A stretch of 64,000 bases of DNA from Auricularia sp. M13 (GCA_037042915.1 CM073198.1:2604001-2668000); one strand, 5' to 3'. Shown: positions 33,879 to 46,984, counted from the first letter of the stretch. The notes: a model not told the origin generated them from the sequence alone. A program made the numbers and translations.

Positions 33879-33962
33879 AAGCTGCTTTACGAAAAGATAG
33901 AGAGAGTCTACAGTACGTGTTTGCGACGCGACAGATATACAGTACAAGCTGGCGTCTCGTGA

Positions 33963-35606
33963 TCAGGAGGGCTGAACTATTGGCGCGCTGCCCTTCTCGA
34001 GGGCTGTCCGCAAGCTGGCGAATTGTCAGCGGAGAATGAGTACACGCGGAGGAAGAATGCATACCTGTAATCATCACCATGTTGTGTAATGTACCGTACC
34101 CAGGGCAATGCCTGGTACCCGCTCTTTTCGACAATCTTCAGATACCGCACTTGAATGCCAGACACAGTGAAGTAGGGTATCTCAAACTTGACAGTTATCG
34201 GCGCGCGCTTCTCAACATCCTCAGCTGCAGGACAATGTTAGCCCGTGTGCGCCGAGTGGACGTGGAAGTGCACGCACAGTTCCTGACACTGGGGAGACCG
34301 AAGTGTGCGCGCATAAGGAATTCGCGTCCTCCACCCAGCTGCTTGATCTTCCACACGAAGGCAGACTTGTCCGGGACATACTGGACGGTGCCAGTGGCCG
34401 CCTTGAAGCGCGGCGTATCCGCGTCGTCCGGGACAGGCACGTAGATCTCGACGTTGTTGGCGGTACTACGTCGCTTAAAGTGCGCTTTGCACTTGACCAT
34501 GTACTCGATGCGCGATCCCTTATGGGTCTCCACCGCGGCCTCCACCCAGATCAGCGGTTTCACGGGGGTGGAGAGGCGGTAGGACATGAGCTCGAATTCG
34601 CCGTCGGGTGGGATGAAGGAGATCGTGCGGTCGTTCTCGAAGCGAGCAAGACGAACGCATTGGTGGAACTTGACGTCTTCCATTTCTATTGCCTTGCCGC
34701 GCGCAGCTGCACGGATAAAGTCGTGTTATGCATCGTGCAAAGCAAGAAAGGCGATGCTTACTTCGTCCGGTACTCTCAAACATGACCTTGTCGTTCAACC
34801 CAAGGCGCAACTCTGGCATGCCAGAGAGGTAGCACTTCATCTTGACTGCCCCAAGAATTTCTGAGCGGATGACGGCGCCGTTGGAATTAACCTGGCAGGA
34901 ACGCGCGTCAGAAGCCCAGAGCAGAGGAAATCAACTAAGATATGCGTACCAGCAGGTTGACGCTCTCGATAACATCCAGGAAGACTTCGTTCTTGCGGTA
35001 ACGAATACCCTCTGATCGCCACGAGACGGCGTTTGTGACAGCCATAGGTGGGCGAACCTGGACCTCCAGCTTGTGCGACTCCTGGGTGATGTATCTGAAC
35101 ACACGGATTGTAAGACTGAATGTAGTGTGTTGCCAGGCCAATTGCACGTACTCTTGGAGGATTTTGCTCTCTGTGGTCTGGGGGAAGCCAAAGTCCATCA
35201 TCTCGTCGAGCAGCTCGTAGATGATGACAAAGTTGTCTCTTATGGACTCCTCCTCGAGCTCCTTGAAGTATTCAACGAGGACGGCCGTCAGACGGTGCAG
35301 GAATAGGATGATCTCGGCCGCGTTCGAGTTGCGTTTGGACATGGCCAGCACTGCGCGTCCGTTCAGCCAGCCACACTGGGATCATATCCAGAGTAGCGCG
35401 CGCGCACAGTAGAGATTGGAATGGCGGATATGCAAATAGTTGATGCCCTGGCTGGTGATGCACGGCGGTACCTGCTGGCTCTCCTCCTCGAGGTCCAGCA
35501 CGAGCGGGAGGAAGCGCTCGATGTACGCGGGTGGCACATCGTCGCGGTACGAGCGCTGTATGAGCGGCTTGCCCTTGAGGTCGAGGATGGCAACGACGCT
35601 GGCCAT
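33963..35606 (-). CDS. APM1: AP-1 complex subunit mu
   Basis: Medium subunit of the clathrin adaptor AP-1, which binds YxxPhi cargo signals at the trans-Golgi and endosomes. The N-terminal longin-type domain starts MASVVAILDLKGKPLIQRSY, then LHIRHSNLYCARA, joined to NAAEIILFLHRLTAVLVEYF and LLDEMMDFGFPQTTESKILQ. The mu-homology domain follows: HKLEVQVRPPMAVTNAVSWR, EVFLDVIESVNLLV, MKCYLSGMPELRLGLNDKV, FHQCVRLARFENDRTISFIP, EFELMSYRLSTP, FKRRSTANNVEIYVPVP and GREFLMRAHFGLPSV. The end is SGIQVRYLKIVEKSGYQALP and YITQHGDDY, spliced to SLRTALEKGS. About six GT-AG introns. AP-1 rather than AP-2 because of the MASVVAILDLKGK and FENDRTISF signatures. Confidence 0.94.
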
Positions 35607-35713
35607 CGTGTCACGGCGGGTGGAACTGGCGATCGCGGAGTTCGCACAGTCAGCCCGTTCGCGCTTGCACCGGCCTGCCACCGTTGCAACGCGCGTTTCT
35701 CTCTCCTCTCTCC
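35607..35713. promoter_or_regulatory. 107-bp divergent intergenic region (APM1 / sacsin-like gene)
   Basis: The start codons of APM1 (35606, minus) and the large ATPase gene (35714, plus) are 107 bp apart. Pyrimidine-rich cttctctcctctctcc immediately precedes the plus-strand ATG. No TATA box seen. Confidence 0.5.
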
Positions 35714-38700
35714 ATGGCATCCAACAAGGAGCTCCTGGTGTGCAGATATCCTGTACAATAATCCCAGAAATACTGATTATTTGACAGTGGGCGCAAGGTC
35801 ATGACGAAACCGTCAGCCACACTCGTCTCCAGCTGGTGCTCTGACCCAGGCTGACGCGTTTCCCAGGTCGAGGTCAACCAGCGCGCGCTGATAGACAAGG
35901 TGCTCGCTCGCTACAGCGGCGAGTTCACGGTCTTCCGAGAGCTGTTGCAGAACTCGTCAGTACATGTTCAGCGTTGCTCATTCCAGTGCTGAGCTGATGG
36001 CGTACAGGGACGATGCGGGCGCATCTGCAGCAGAAATCCATTTCCGGACCCAGGATTTCCTAGACAAGAAGACGAGGGCGCCCGGTGCGCCTCTGCCTGA
36101 CCTCAAGACCGTCCCTGTGCACGAGTACGCGTTCCGCAATAATGGCACTGTATTCCGAGACGAGGACTGGAAGAGACTGAAGAAGATCGGCACGTCCATC
36201 CACTATCTAGGCGTCATCGTGGCTGACTTGTCACACAGCGGATGGCAACCCTGACGAAGAGAAGATCGGCGCCTTTGGCGTAGGTGAGCACACGTTTCCC
36301 ACTGCTGCATCGCCCATCTCACCGCTCTGCGTAGGATTTTACTCCATATTTAGTGTGTGCGAGGCGCCCATAGTCACGAGCGGCCCGCAATGGATGGGTT
36401 TCTACTGGAAGGACGGAGGCGACCAGCTCTTCGTTCGGCGCGGACAGGTTCCCTCGGAACAGCAACTGGATGACTGGACGACATTCGACATGCCACTACG
36501 CGAAGCAGGACCTATACCCAACGCATTTGACCTCTCGCGCTTTCTCACATCCTCCATCACCTTCATGACGCATCTCAACGAAGTCTCCATATTTTTCGAT
36601 GGTATACGATTGTCACATATTTCCAAGGCAGCTGGCCCCGAGAAGTTCCTTGGGGTACCCAAAGGTCTTCGTTCACGCAGCGTTGGCGGTACGATGACTG
36701 TTAACACAGTGACCTCCCGCGGTAAGTCGCTATTTTCTGCATCCTGCTGTTCAATTCTAACGCCTGCTAAGCATTGCACATTAAGGCCGAAGTCTTGCGA
36801 TGGGTTTACTCGTCGAACGAGAAGCCAAAGCCCGAGAAAGCGCCGCTCCCTCCGCAGGCCAGCTTCTTCTCCAGTTTATTCTCTGGACTGTCGGCACCCA
36901 TGTTCACGCCGCCTCGGACGCCTGAACCGCCCCCGCCGACCCAAGTCGAACCCGATCGCCTTGAACCCTTAGAATCCTCTGTCATGTTGGCCATATACTC
37001 GGCACATGCGGGAGTTAAGTTGGACAACAAGTTAGCTCTTGAACTGCAGCGTTCTACCAAAAAGAATGCCCCAAGTCAGATACGTGCCGACCTCATCTAC
37101 GTTCGTGTCTATTTCTCAGAATCACGACTGCTCAGTAACTGACAGACTAGTAGACTGGCAAAGACGAATATGACGCGAGCATTGCCGAAGAAGAGAAACA
37201 CAAGCTCTCTGCGGGCATTTTCAGAGGTCTTCGCGCGGACCTGGAGGGCTCGCGCAACACGCGTGTCTTCATCGGGCATGCGACGGGTCAGACGACCGGC
37301 ATCGGCGGCCACCTTTCCGCACGCTTCATTCCGACTGTCGAGCGCGAGTCGATCGACCTGCAGGACCGCAACGTTGCAGTCTGGAACCGCGAGCTGCTGT
37401 ACGTCTGCGGCTTCCTCGCGCGCGCGGCGTACGAGATCGAGATGGAGCAGATCAAGGAACTGTGGGACGGTGCATCTCTGAGCGCCGAGTCCGACTCCAA
37501 GGAGTGGCTGCAGAAGCGCGCGACGCATGCCTTGCGCTTCTACACGTTCCATCCGTCGCACCCGTCGCTCGTCGTCTCCGAGCTGCTTGAGGCGGGCTTC
37601 TTCTCCTGCTCCGAGCAGAAATTCCCCATTCTATCCACCAAGGGCATCCTTGACGCCACGAAAGTGCGCATGCCGAACGCCGACTTCGCGTTTCTTGAGA
37701 CGCTGCCTGTTGTGCACTCGGATATCGTCGACGGGGCAAAGCAGATGGTTACCTCTCTGCGCCGAAGAGGTTTTCTCGCGGATGTGCAGTTCAAAGATGT
37801 CCTCGAGGAGCTTCGCGCGCGGCCGCTCACAGAGGCGCAGATGGTCGAATGTTTGCGTTGGAGGACGCGGCTGAACACGGACGTGGTGCGCGGCCACGAC
37901 TCGACACTACGCCGCGAGTTCTTGGACGCGTGCATATTCGTGCCAGCAAACGCGCAAGACAAGCTCGTTGCGCTATCTACCATCAAGACATTCGTCTCAG
38001 TGCAGCATGCAGCCAGGATACTCGTGGACGGCCCGCTCCCATCGCACACTCTTCCCTTCAGCGTCAGCAGACAAATTAACACCGAGAGGTTGCCCGAAAT
38101 CCTGGGGTGGTCCGAACTGTCCGTCGTCGAATGGCTCTCCTACCTGATCACGCCGGACGAGCCGCTGCCCACAGAATTCGACATCACACAGTCGCCATTC
38201 TGGGCGGAACGCGTGCTTGGGTGCTTGGCGAGGGCTTTGACTACGATGTCCAAGTCTGACCAGGCGCAAATTGCGGCAAAGGTGCAAGGCGTGGCATGCA
38301 TCCCGACTAAAGCTGGTTCGTGGATAACTCATTGATATGGCATGCCTGGCAGGCTAACTCGACGGCAGGCATGATGCCTCCTGAGAAGTCATATTTCGCA
38401 TCTGTGAACATGTTTGAAGACCTTCCCATCGTGGCGTTTCCGAAGACACCCTCAATACGCGGAAATCTCGAGAAGCTATTGCTCCTGTTTGGTGTGCGAC
38501 GCCATGTTGAACTGCAACTGGTGTTTACAAGGCATGTGACATGGATTTGTGTATCGTCGCCAGTGCTGACCTCCTGCTGCTGAAGGATGATAAGCACGGG
38601 AGGATGGTCCACGTATGACCTAGTCAAGTATCTGGCATCCGTTCAGAATACACTTTCTGCGGAGGAACTTGGGCGCCTGAGTGCTACTCGCGCGTTCCCA

Positions 38701-41700
38701 CAGGAAGGCGTCATCGTAGAGCCTGGGAAGCCCGGGGCGAGGTTTGCACCGAGCGACCTCTACGAGCCGACAGACACATTTAGAGCGATGAAGCTTCCTG
38801 TTCTTCAATGGCAGGACTCGCACAAGTGGCGGTCAAATAGCGACGAAGGTTCGCATTCCTTCTATTAGCGTGGACCAGCCCTGACACCATGATAAAGCCC
38901 AGTTCTTGTTCAAGATCGGCTTGCGCAAGTTCCCGCCCCTGGAGACATTGCTGAATATTGCATCCGGCAAGGACGAGAAGCAGGCGGCAACAGCGCTCCG
39001 ATATCTGCTGGACAATATTGAGGGCCACTATGCGTCATACGACCCCAAGCGCTTCCCGAATATTAAATTCGTACCAGCTGTAAAACCCGACGGTACCAAG
39101 ATGATGGCTTCGCCACTCGAGGTGATACCTACTTGTATCGACATGTACAGACTGGCTCATTGCTTAAAGGTTTATATCAACCCGGACTGTTCTGTCATGG
39201 GCTTTGCCGTCGTCGACTCAAGCCTTCGCAACGAGGCACCCAAGTTGCGCATAGCGGAATCACCCCCGGCATCTAGCATGATCGAAGTGCTCGCGAAGAG
39301 TCCTCCGACAGACCCTGCTGTCGCAACGCGCTGGTTTGACTTCATGGCTAGTAGACTGGGTGGTAAGTGAGATTCGTACTACCAGCCTCGCTCACTAAAA
39401 TATTGCAGACTTTACTCCGCAGCAGTTCACTGTACTGCAAGGCGTGAAGTTCATTCCTGCAAAGACATCCGCAGGCACAGACACGTTGTTGACGCCCAAG
39501 GACGTTTACTTTGGTGGCAATTCAAAGCGCGAACATCTGTCACAGTTGTTTGTCTTCGTGGACTTTGGAGCCCGTGCAAATACGTTCCTACGTAGTTGCG
39601 GGGTTGGAGACGAACCAAGCATTGACGAGGTTATTGTCCGATTCACCGTCCTAAATATTTCTGACACGTTGTTCAGATCGTGCGCATCCTGATTGCTGAC
39701 CCTAAACGGTTCTATAAACTCTCCGGGGGTTATGAGCGGTAGGCCTATGTCCTTCCTTATCAATTATAAACGCTCATCATTGTAGATTTCTGGACGAGTT
39801 GCGATTCATTGCGGCCAACGAGCGAGGCATTACGCCGGCTACGCGACGTGCACTTCAGCGTAGCCCAGCCCTCGTTGGCACTAAGCGGATTCCCAAACAG
39901 GCGAGCACCAAAGCCAAGCCGAAGGCAGGAGCCGACGTGGACGACATTGACGACGAACTTGATTATGAGCGAGTCCAGGATCTCCTCATGCCATCGGAAA
40001 TCGTTATTGCAGATGATCAACTGGCAACCGCTGTTTTCGCGTCGACCTTCTACAGCGCTCCGCAGGAGGACATGCTCGAAGCATTTTACGCCAGCTTGGG
40101 ATCGCCGTTGCTCAGTAGTCTCGTCAGAGAAGAGTACAAGGAGACTGGTCTCGAAGTCAAGGCCGAACGTGCAGTCGCCGAAGCAGAGCGTATGCGCAAG
40201 GTCATACTGGAGCGACTGCCATTGTTCCTTCACGATATGCGGTCCACCTCACGCTCGATGGTGCTGTCTTGGGAATGGATTAACAAACCCGAGAATTTCC
40301 AAGTTCGGGTGTATCCTCGAATAGCACGACACATGACCTTCCAGCGCGGTTCCGTGCGAAAGATCGAGAGCCAGGAGGTATCCGCATGTGCTAAGCACCT
40401 GCCTGGATATACTATGCGGTCAGGACCACTCGTCCTGTCCCTATCCGAGTCGATGCAACTTGATATGTACGAGTACGTGGCCTATCCTCAATTTCCGTGC
40501 ACCTGGACACGTACTCAGCTCATCTAAATCTCCTTAGAGTGGCCGGTGCTCTATGTCGGCTGATCCTCAAGTCGCCGCGAACACAGGATAGTTTGCTCTT
40601 GTTAACCCTCCTGACCACTGATTTGCGCTCACTCCGCCGGCGTGGTTATAACGGTACTGTTAACTGTTAACTTTTTTTTGAGACGATTGATACCTGACCT
40701 GTCACTCAGTCGACCGTATCCTTCGCGGTCAGGCCGCTGAAAGACGCGCTGCCGAGGCAAGGATGCTTGCAGCAGATGATCAGCACGACATGCATCTCGC
40801 ATCCGACGACCAGCGACCTTCTGGGGTTGATACTCGTTCTGGGCCGTCTTCCACTGAGAATGGCCAGCCTACACACGGAGCCGCTTCTAATCTGCGCAAA
40901 TTCTTCCGCAATCTGAAGCCACAGTCTCGCGACGGCCTGCCCGAACCTCCTTCCACATCTACCGGAAATGGGATGCCTCTTGCGCCACCCACAACAGCGC
41001 CTTCGCCTTCTGGTCCTCCGCCGCCTCCACCGGCGTCGACTAGACCCGCTCCACCCCTACCTCCGGTGGTACAGAACGTCCTTTCGAAACCGCAGGCACA
41101 TGTTACGCCCCGGAGCGATATCGACCGCAACGTTCAGCAAGCTATTGCAGGCTGTCGACCTGAAAATTCTTCGAATCTGCACAATCGTACTCAAATGTCT
41201 ATGGTTAAGGAAGCCCAGGATGGAGGCTATTGCGACATATCCGGGCAGGTGGAGGATCTGGAGCTCGTTGGTAAGCGTTGATGTTTTCTTTTGTTGCGTG
41301 CGACTCACAATGCCCCGCTCACATAGGGTCTGTCTCTGGTACGAGGGTATTTCTGTCCGCCCGTTTGCCCCAACGGCAAGCTACGTTCTCCGCAAAGGCT
41401 CCTGGTGCGCGTTCTCTGTTCGAGCTGTTCAACCTGCTGACTGTTGGATAGTTATTGAACGCTTCTTGTCCGTCATTGCACCATTGCGCGATATCTACAA
41501 GCTTCCTGCCGCCTCTATCCACGTATATCTCGATGGCGAAGGTCCAACGGTTGCGTTCAACCGAAGTGGTAGCTTATTTTTGAATCTGCGATACTACGAA
41601 GCGTGGCGTAAGTATCTCCTTTGTTCGGTCGCGCGTTTCTCATACTCATCCGTTCCGAATAGATGATCATGAGGTCCTGACGGGTAACCTTGCCAATGCT

Positions 41701-41951
41701 GTGAGCTGTGTTCAGGTGAAGATATACATATTTTTGCTCACTCGAACTAGTACAAGAGCTGGTTTTTCACGCTTGCTCACGAGATCGCTCACAACCTTGT
41801 GCAAATCCATAATGCCGAGGCAAGCGGAATCATTTAGTTAATGCTCGAGCGTGACTAATTGATACTCAACCAGCACGAATTTTATTTCTCGACGATATCT
41901 CAAGCCCATGTCGGTGGTCTTGCTGGACTTCTTACGAAACAACGCGCATAG
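35714..41951 (+). CDS. Giant sacsin/HSP90-type ATPase protein with C-terminal HEIAH motif (DUF3684-like)
   Basis: Probably well over 1,600 residues in about 20 exons. MASNKELL joins WAQGHDET, then VEVNQRALIDKVLARYSGEF and FRELLQNSDDAGASAAEI, the GHKL-ATPase N box seen in sacsin and HSP90. Next are NPDEEKIGAFGVGFYSIFSV (G1 box) and a GGTMTVNT segment, so the ATPase site looks complete. A long central region (37150-40530) contains FIGHATGQTTGIGGHLSARF, a feature of the fungal DUF3684 group. A proline-rich linker (about 41000-41070) follows. The last two exons read FFTLAHEIAHNLVQIHNAEH and EFYFSTISQAHVGGL, with the stop at 41949-41951: HExxH at 41778-41792 plus downstream His and Glu candidates for a zinc ligand. 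The last intron (41820-41873) is GC-AG. Function unknown; a chaperone-like ATPase coupled to a peptidase-like module is inference. Confidence 0.85.
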
Positions 41952-42272
41952 TAGCTTACGACCGCTCTGCTGTACCATAGATTCGATTGTAGACCTGTAT
42001 CTTATAGCATTTGGCCGACTGGAGGAAATATTCACGGTTCGTGGCCGCCCAATGCCCTGTACCTTGCTGCGGCTGCTCGCACTGGCACTGCTTGGGCACT
42101 GTCAGTGGCATTGAATTGCGCACTTCCTGATTGGGCGCCACATGTGATTAGATACGCGGCCGGGCAACTCGGACGGACGACGTGTCGCTGCGGCTTGTCA
42201 GTCGCCGGCGGCAGCGCACCTTGAAAAACGATTGCAGTTGTCTCAGTACATCCCAGCTCTACACAGACTGCC
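41952..42272. other. Intergenic, no gene seen
   Basis: 321 bp between the large ATPase gene and the P450, same strand. No supported frame or repeat. Confidence 0.5.
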
Positions 42273-44480
42273 ATGAGCCTAACTTCAGGACAGTTTGTGT
42301 GGGCGCTAGGAGCGCTCGCGGTGCTCTATGGGATCTCGAGAGTCTGGCCATTTGTGCGCCTTCGGTTCACGACGCCATTGCGTAACCTTCAGCGCCCACC
42401 ATCCGACTCGCTCCTCTGGGGAAATTTGCGATCAATTATCAAGGCAGAGAACTCGGTGCTACACGAGAAGTGGAACAAGCAGTACGGCCCTACTCTCGCC
42501 TATCCCATCTTCCTCGGTTGTATGTCCTCGCACGCATTGCGCTGTGCTGCTGGCGCGGCTGGCCTGGACTGACTGTATGGTCCTCTAGCATTACGACTCT
42601 ACACTATCGATACGAAAGCGCTCTCACATATTCTCAACAACTCTCAAATATGGCAGAAACCAGGCATGGTACGCCGTGCTCTGGCGCAAATATTGGGAGA
42701 AGGTGCGGTTCCTTCTTTTTTATTTTATTGGAAACAGACTCCACTTAACGTCTCTGTAGGTGTCTTGTTCACCGAAGGTGCTGCCGCATTGTGTTAATGG
42801 CATCCTGCGTGCCACTAATGGAGATGCTGTAGGCGAACAGCATAAGCGTCAGGTGCGCTGGCCTGCCTTTGAAGGTGCTCGAAGAGAAGGACATATTTTA
42901 AATAATCAATTTAGAGACGCATAATGAACCCGGCGTTTGGCAATGCTCAGCTTCGAGAGCACACCAATATCTTCCTGGAGAAGTCTGCACAGGTGCGCTG
43001 CTCCCTGCCAACCTCAATCTCCAAACATATTGCTAATTCATGAAGCTCCGGGATATATGGATGGCAAAAACGACCGAGGGAGGCGGGACGGCGACGGTCG
43101 ACGCCCTGTCGTGGCTAAGCAGAGCGACGCTGGACATCATCGGACTCGCAGGTTCGTATAGTTTCTTCTCATGCGATTGCCTAACGAGACGTGTACACCT
43201 CATAGGATTTGACTATCAGTTCAACGCATTGAATGATAAGGGCGAGTCTAACGAGCTGTCCGACGCATTCACCAAAGTCTTTTCGACGGGCCAGTCACCG
43301 AGCACTCTCATAATGCTCAGGAACATTTTCCCTTTCTTGCGATGGATTCCAGAAAAGCGTCAGCGCGATACACGCGCTGCGCGCGCGACTATGGACCGGA
43401 TTGGCATGGAGCTCATCAACGAGAAGAAGAGGGCCATCCGCGCGGGCGACGCGAAGTCGACGGGCAAGGACTTGTTGACGCTCTTGATCCAAGCCAACAT
43501 GGACAAGGAGCTCCCGGCGCATCTGAGAATGACTGATGAGGAGGTGCTTGGCCGTGAGTTTTGTCCTCTATCTCTGATCCCTTGTAAGAACTCTGATGGG
43601 CTTTGGCAGAGGTCCCCACGTTCCTCATAGCGGGTGAGAGACCCTCTCGTCACCGCTTTGAGAACGCATCTGAACCGATACGCAGGCCATGAGACTACAG
43701 CGACCTCTACTACCTGGTGCATGTATGCCATGTCGCTACATCCAGAGGTGCAAACGAAACTGCGAGCCGAATTGCTCGCAGTCCCAACGGAGCACCCGAC
43801 GATGGACGAGCTCAACGGCATTCCTTACTTGGATGCTGTGGTGAGGGAGACACTAAGGGTTTACGCAGTCGTAGCTTCCACCGTCCGTGTCGCCGCGGAG
43901 GATGATGTGGTTCCGATGAGCACGCCGTACGTGGATCGCAAAGGACGCACGCAGCATGAGATTCGGTAAGAATTTGCTTGGCCACAACTGACTCTGGGTC
44001 CTGACTGCGATTTAGTATCATGAAGGGGGACACGGTCTTCGTGCCAATCCTCGCTCTCAACCGCGCGCCTGCGATTTGGGGCGAGGATGCCCGCCTGTTC
44101 CGGTTTGGCGCCATCTTTGCCACTTGAATTTCACGTCTTTAATGGCCATTTTCTAGGCCTGAGCGATGGAATGCAATTCCTGACGCTGCTAAAGCCATTC
44201 CTGGAGCGCTCCTTGGTCTCGAAACCTTCATTGGTGGACCGCGCAGTTGCATTGGCTACCGATTCGCAGTCCTCGAGTGAGCCATATCTTCGTTCCTCTT
44301 CACATCCACTGAGTCTCCGGCAGGATGAAAGCTTTATTGTTCCACCTCCTACGCGCGTTTGAGGTCCAGCTGGCTGTTCCTGCCGAACAGATTGCGAGCA
44401 GGTCGCAGATTGTCGCGCGCCCTGTCCTGAAGACTGACAATACAAATCAACTTCCTATAAAGCTTACACCTGTACATTGA
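42273..44480 (+). CDS. Cytochrome P450 monooxygenase
   Basis: Microsomal P450. An N-terminal membrane anchor is present ([18 protein letters not shown]), followed by a proline-containing hinge and [12 protein letters not shown]. The I-helix [21 protein letters not shown]-helix ETLRVYAV (ExxR), and [15 protein letters not shown] are clear. A naive reading stops at 44126 inside an intron. Removing that intron joins LFR to [18 protein letters not shown] and gives [17 protein letters not shown], the heme-cysteine motif, continued in the last exon by [16 protein letters not shown] to TGA at 44478-44480. About ten introns. All hallmark motifs are present, so the gene looks functional. It resembles fatty-acid or alkane hydroxylase-like fungal P450s; substrate unknown. 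Confidence 0.9.
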
Positions 44481-44674
44481 ACGTAAATTTCTGTAATATC
44501 ATTGTACCTCCCTAGCTCCGGAAGGCGTTGGTCAAACTCCTCGCGGTTCGGGTCTTGGTATTAACTCGCCTGTAGGCTTTACGTACTCGTGCACGAATCA
44601 CGTGCGACACCACTGAAGAAAACAAAGCGATGTCATTGGCTTGAACTTCGTCGCCCGACGTATACTCGCTTTCC

Positions 44675-46709
44675 ATGTTCCGTCCACGTTGTCCAAGGAT
44701 ACGGTTACCACGCGTCCAGCAGCTGCACACGACGCGCGCAGTCCTTCAGCGAGAGAAATTCGACCCGACCAATGTCGAGCGCGTGTCGGAGGAAGTGGAT
44801 GTGTGCATCGTCGGCGCAGGACCTGCTGGGCTCAGTGCAGCCATACGGCTGAAGCAGCTCGAGCAGGAGACTGGGCGAGAGATTCGGGTCGTCGTGTTGG
44901 AGAAGGCGAGCGAAGTGGGTGCGTCGCTGGCGCTTATTCTACCCGCTTCTTGTCAGTGACGTCGGTTTGCAGGCGCGCACATCGTATCCGGCGCGGCCAT
45001 TGAGCCCCGTGCGCTCAACGAGCTGCTTCCAGACTGGCAGAGCCGGCCAGGACACCCGCTCGTACAACCAGCGACTTCATCCTCCATGCTCTTCCTGACC
45101 CGCAACCGCGCCATTCCCATACCACACCCGCCGCAGATGAGCAATAAGGGCAACTATGTGCTGTCGCTCTCGCAGTTTGTCTCCTGGCTGGGCAGCATCG
45201 CCGAAGAACTCGGCGTCGAGGTCTACCCTGGCTTTGCGGGAGCGTCCCTGCTCTACAATGAGGCCGGCGACAGTGTCCGCGGCGTGGTCACCAACGACGT
45301 CGGGCTCGACCGGCATTTCCGCATGAAGGACTCATTTGAGCCTGGCATGGAGTTCGTTGCCAAAGTTACCTTGCTCGCCGAGGGTGCACACGGCTCGCTC
45401 ACTAAGACGGCCGTCAAACATTTCGACCTTCGCGCAAATTCGGATCCGCAGACCTATGGCTTTGGCGTTAAGGAGGTCTGGCGCGTGCAAGAGGATAAAT
45501 GGGTCCCGGGAAAAGTTGTGCACACGATGGGCTATCCGCTCGATTACAAGACTTACGCTGGATCCTTCATTTATCATATGGCTGACAGACTTGTCCATCT
45601 CGGCCTCGTCATTGGACTGGACTACGCCAACCCGTACATGAGCCCTTATCGCGAATTCCAGGCGAGTCTTTATTTTCCGAATAGCCTATAGATAACTAAG
45701 TTTACGTGCTCTCCAGCGCCTAAAACACCATCCCTACTTCGCCAACATCCTGGAGGGTGGCGAGCGTCTAGCATATGCTGCAAGGACATTGAACGAAGGC
45801 GGCCTGCAGTCCTTACCAAAGCTTCATTTCCCGGGAGGAGCCTTGCTCGGCTGTTCAGCTGGCTTCCTTAACGTGCCCAAAATCAAAGGCACTCATAACG
45901 CGATGAAGAGCGGCATGGTTGCTGCCGAGGCAGCATTCGAAGCACTCAGCCAGGAATCGGACGTAGCAGACATGAGCGCATATGAAGCGAATATGAAGAA
46001 GAGTTGGGTTTGGGACGAGCTGAAGGAGGTTCGTAACATTCGGCCAAGCTTCAACACTTCGCTCGGTATCTGGGGCGGCATGGCATATTCGGGCGTCGAT
46101 AGCATGCTCCTTAAAGGCCGCGTTCCCTGGACGTTCCACAACAAGATAACCGACGCGGCGCATACCAAGCGCGCGAGGTACGTTGTCATCAACTCATCCT
46201 GCACCGGCATTGACTATTGAGAAGCGAGTGTAAGCCAATCGAGTATCCACCACCGCAACCGCCCCTCTCGACCGATTTGCTCACATCGCTTGCTCTGACC
46301 GGTACGAACCATGCGGAAGATCAGCCTGTGCATCTTCGCTTGCCACCCGGACCCGATGCGCACAAAGCGCACGTCCGCGCTAACGTGGGCGAGTACGCGG
46401 GTCTGCTTGGTCGGGCGTGCCCTGCCGGGGTCTACGAATACGTTGAAGAAGACAAGCCCAGCGACGCCTCGTGGGAGAGCAAGAAACTCGTCATCAACTC
46501 ACAGGTGTGTTTCCCGTGTCGCATCGAGTACTCATAGTCTGAGTGACATTCTTCTAGAACTGTATACATTGCAAGCTGTGCGACATAAAGGTTCCCACGC
46601 AAGACATTACATGGACCGTTCCCGAAGGCGGAGGCGGTCCTAAGTACAGTGCGTAGCGTTCATGGGTCCGTTGTTCCTCGCAGCTAACAGCACCGCAGCC
46701 ATCACTTGA
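44675..46709 (+). CDS. ETFDH: Electron transfer flavoprotein-ubiquinone oxidoreductase (ETF-QO)
   Basis: Inner mitochondrial membrane FAD/4Fe-4S enzyme that passes electrons from ETF (fatty-acid and amino-acid dehydrogenases) to ubiquinone. A basic presequence ([19 protein letters not shown]) precedes the FAD-binding [19 protein letters not shown]. Then come [71 protein letters not shown] joined to RLKHHPYF, and [19 protein letters not shown]. The cluster region is [11 protein letters not shown] followed, after an intron, by [19 protein letters not shown], supplying four cysteines. The stop is at 46707-46709 after a final micro-segment KYTIT completed by splicing. Five GT-AG introns. The complete set of motifs implies a working enzyme. 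Confidence 0.95.
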
Positions 46710-46984
46710 ATCACGCATGGCTCGCACATTGCAACTGTACACAACTCGACGCACTGTTTGTTCATTCAATAATATCCACTGTAATCTACCTGGGGAACCA
46801 CTGGCGCCTGCGCGAGTCCTCGAATCAAGCAAATCCTATGCGGAGGAGCGACGCCTGAGTCCTTAGTGGAATCCCGATAGTTGACTACACTGCGCGTTGT
46901 TCCTCTTATGACTAACGTTCAAGATAGCATGTAGCGTCCTGCGTCGTCGTACGCCACTTTATTATCATCTACTGCGACATTCCA

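Noticed and set aside
44102-44126. P450 apparently lacking its heme-cysteine region
   Set aside because: The apparent stop is inside an intron; the heme motif is in the following exon.
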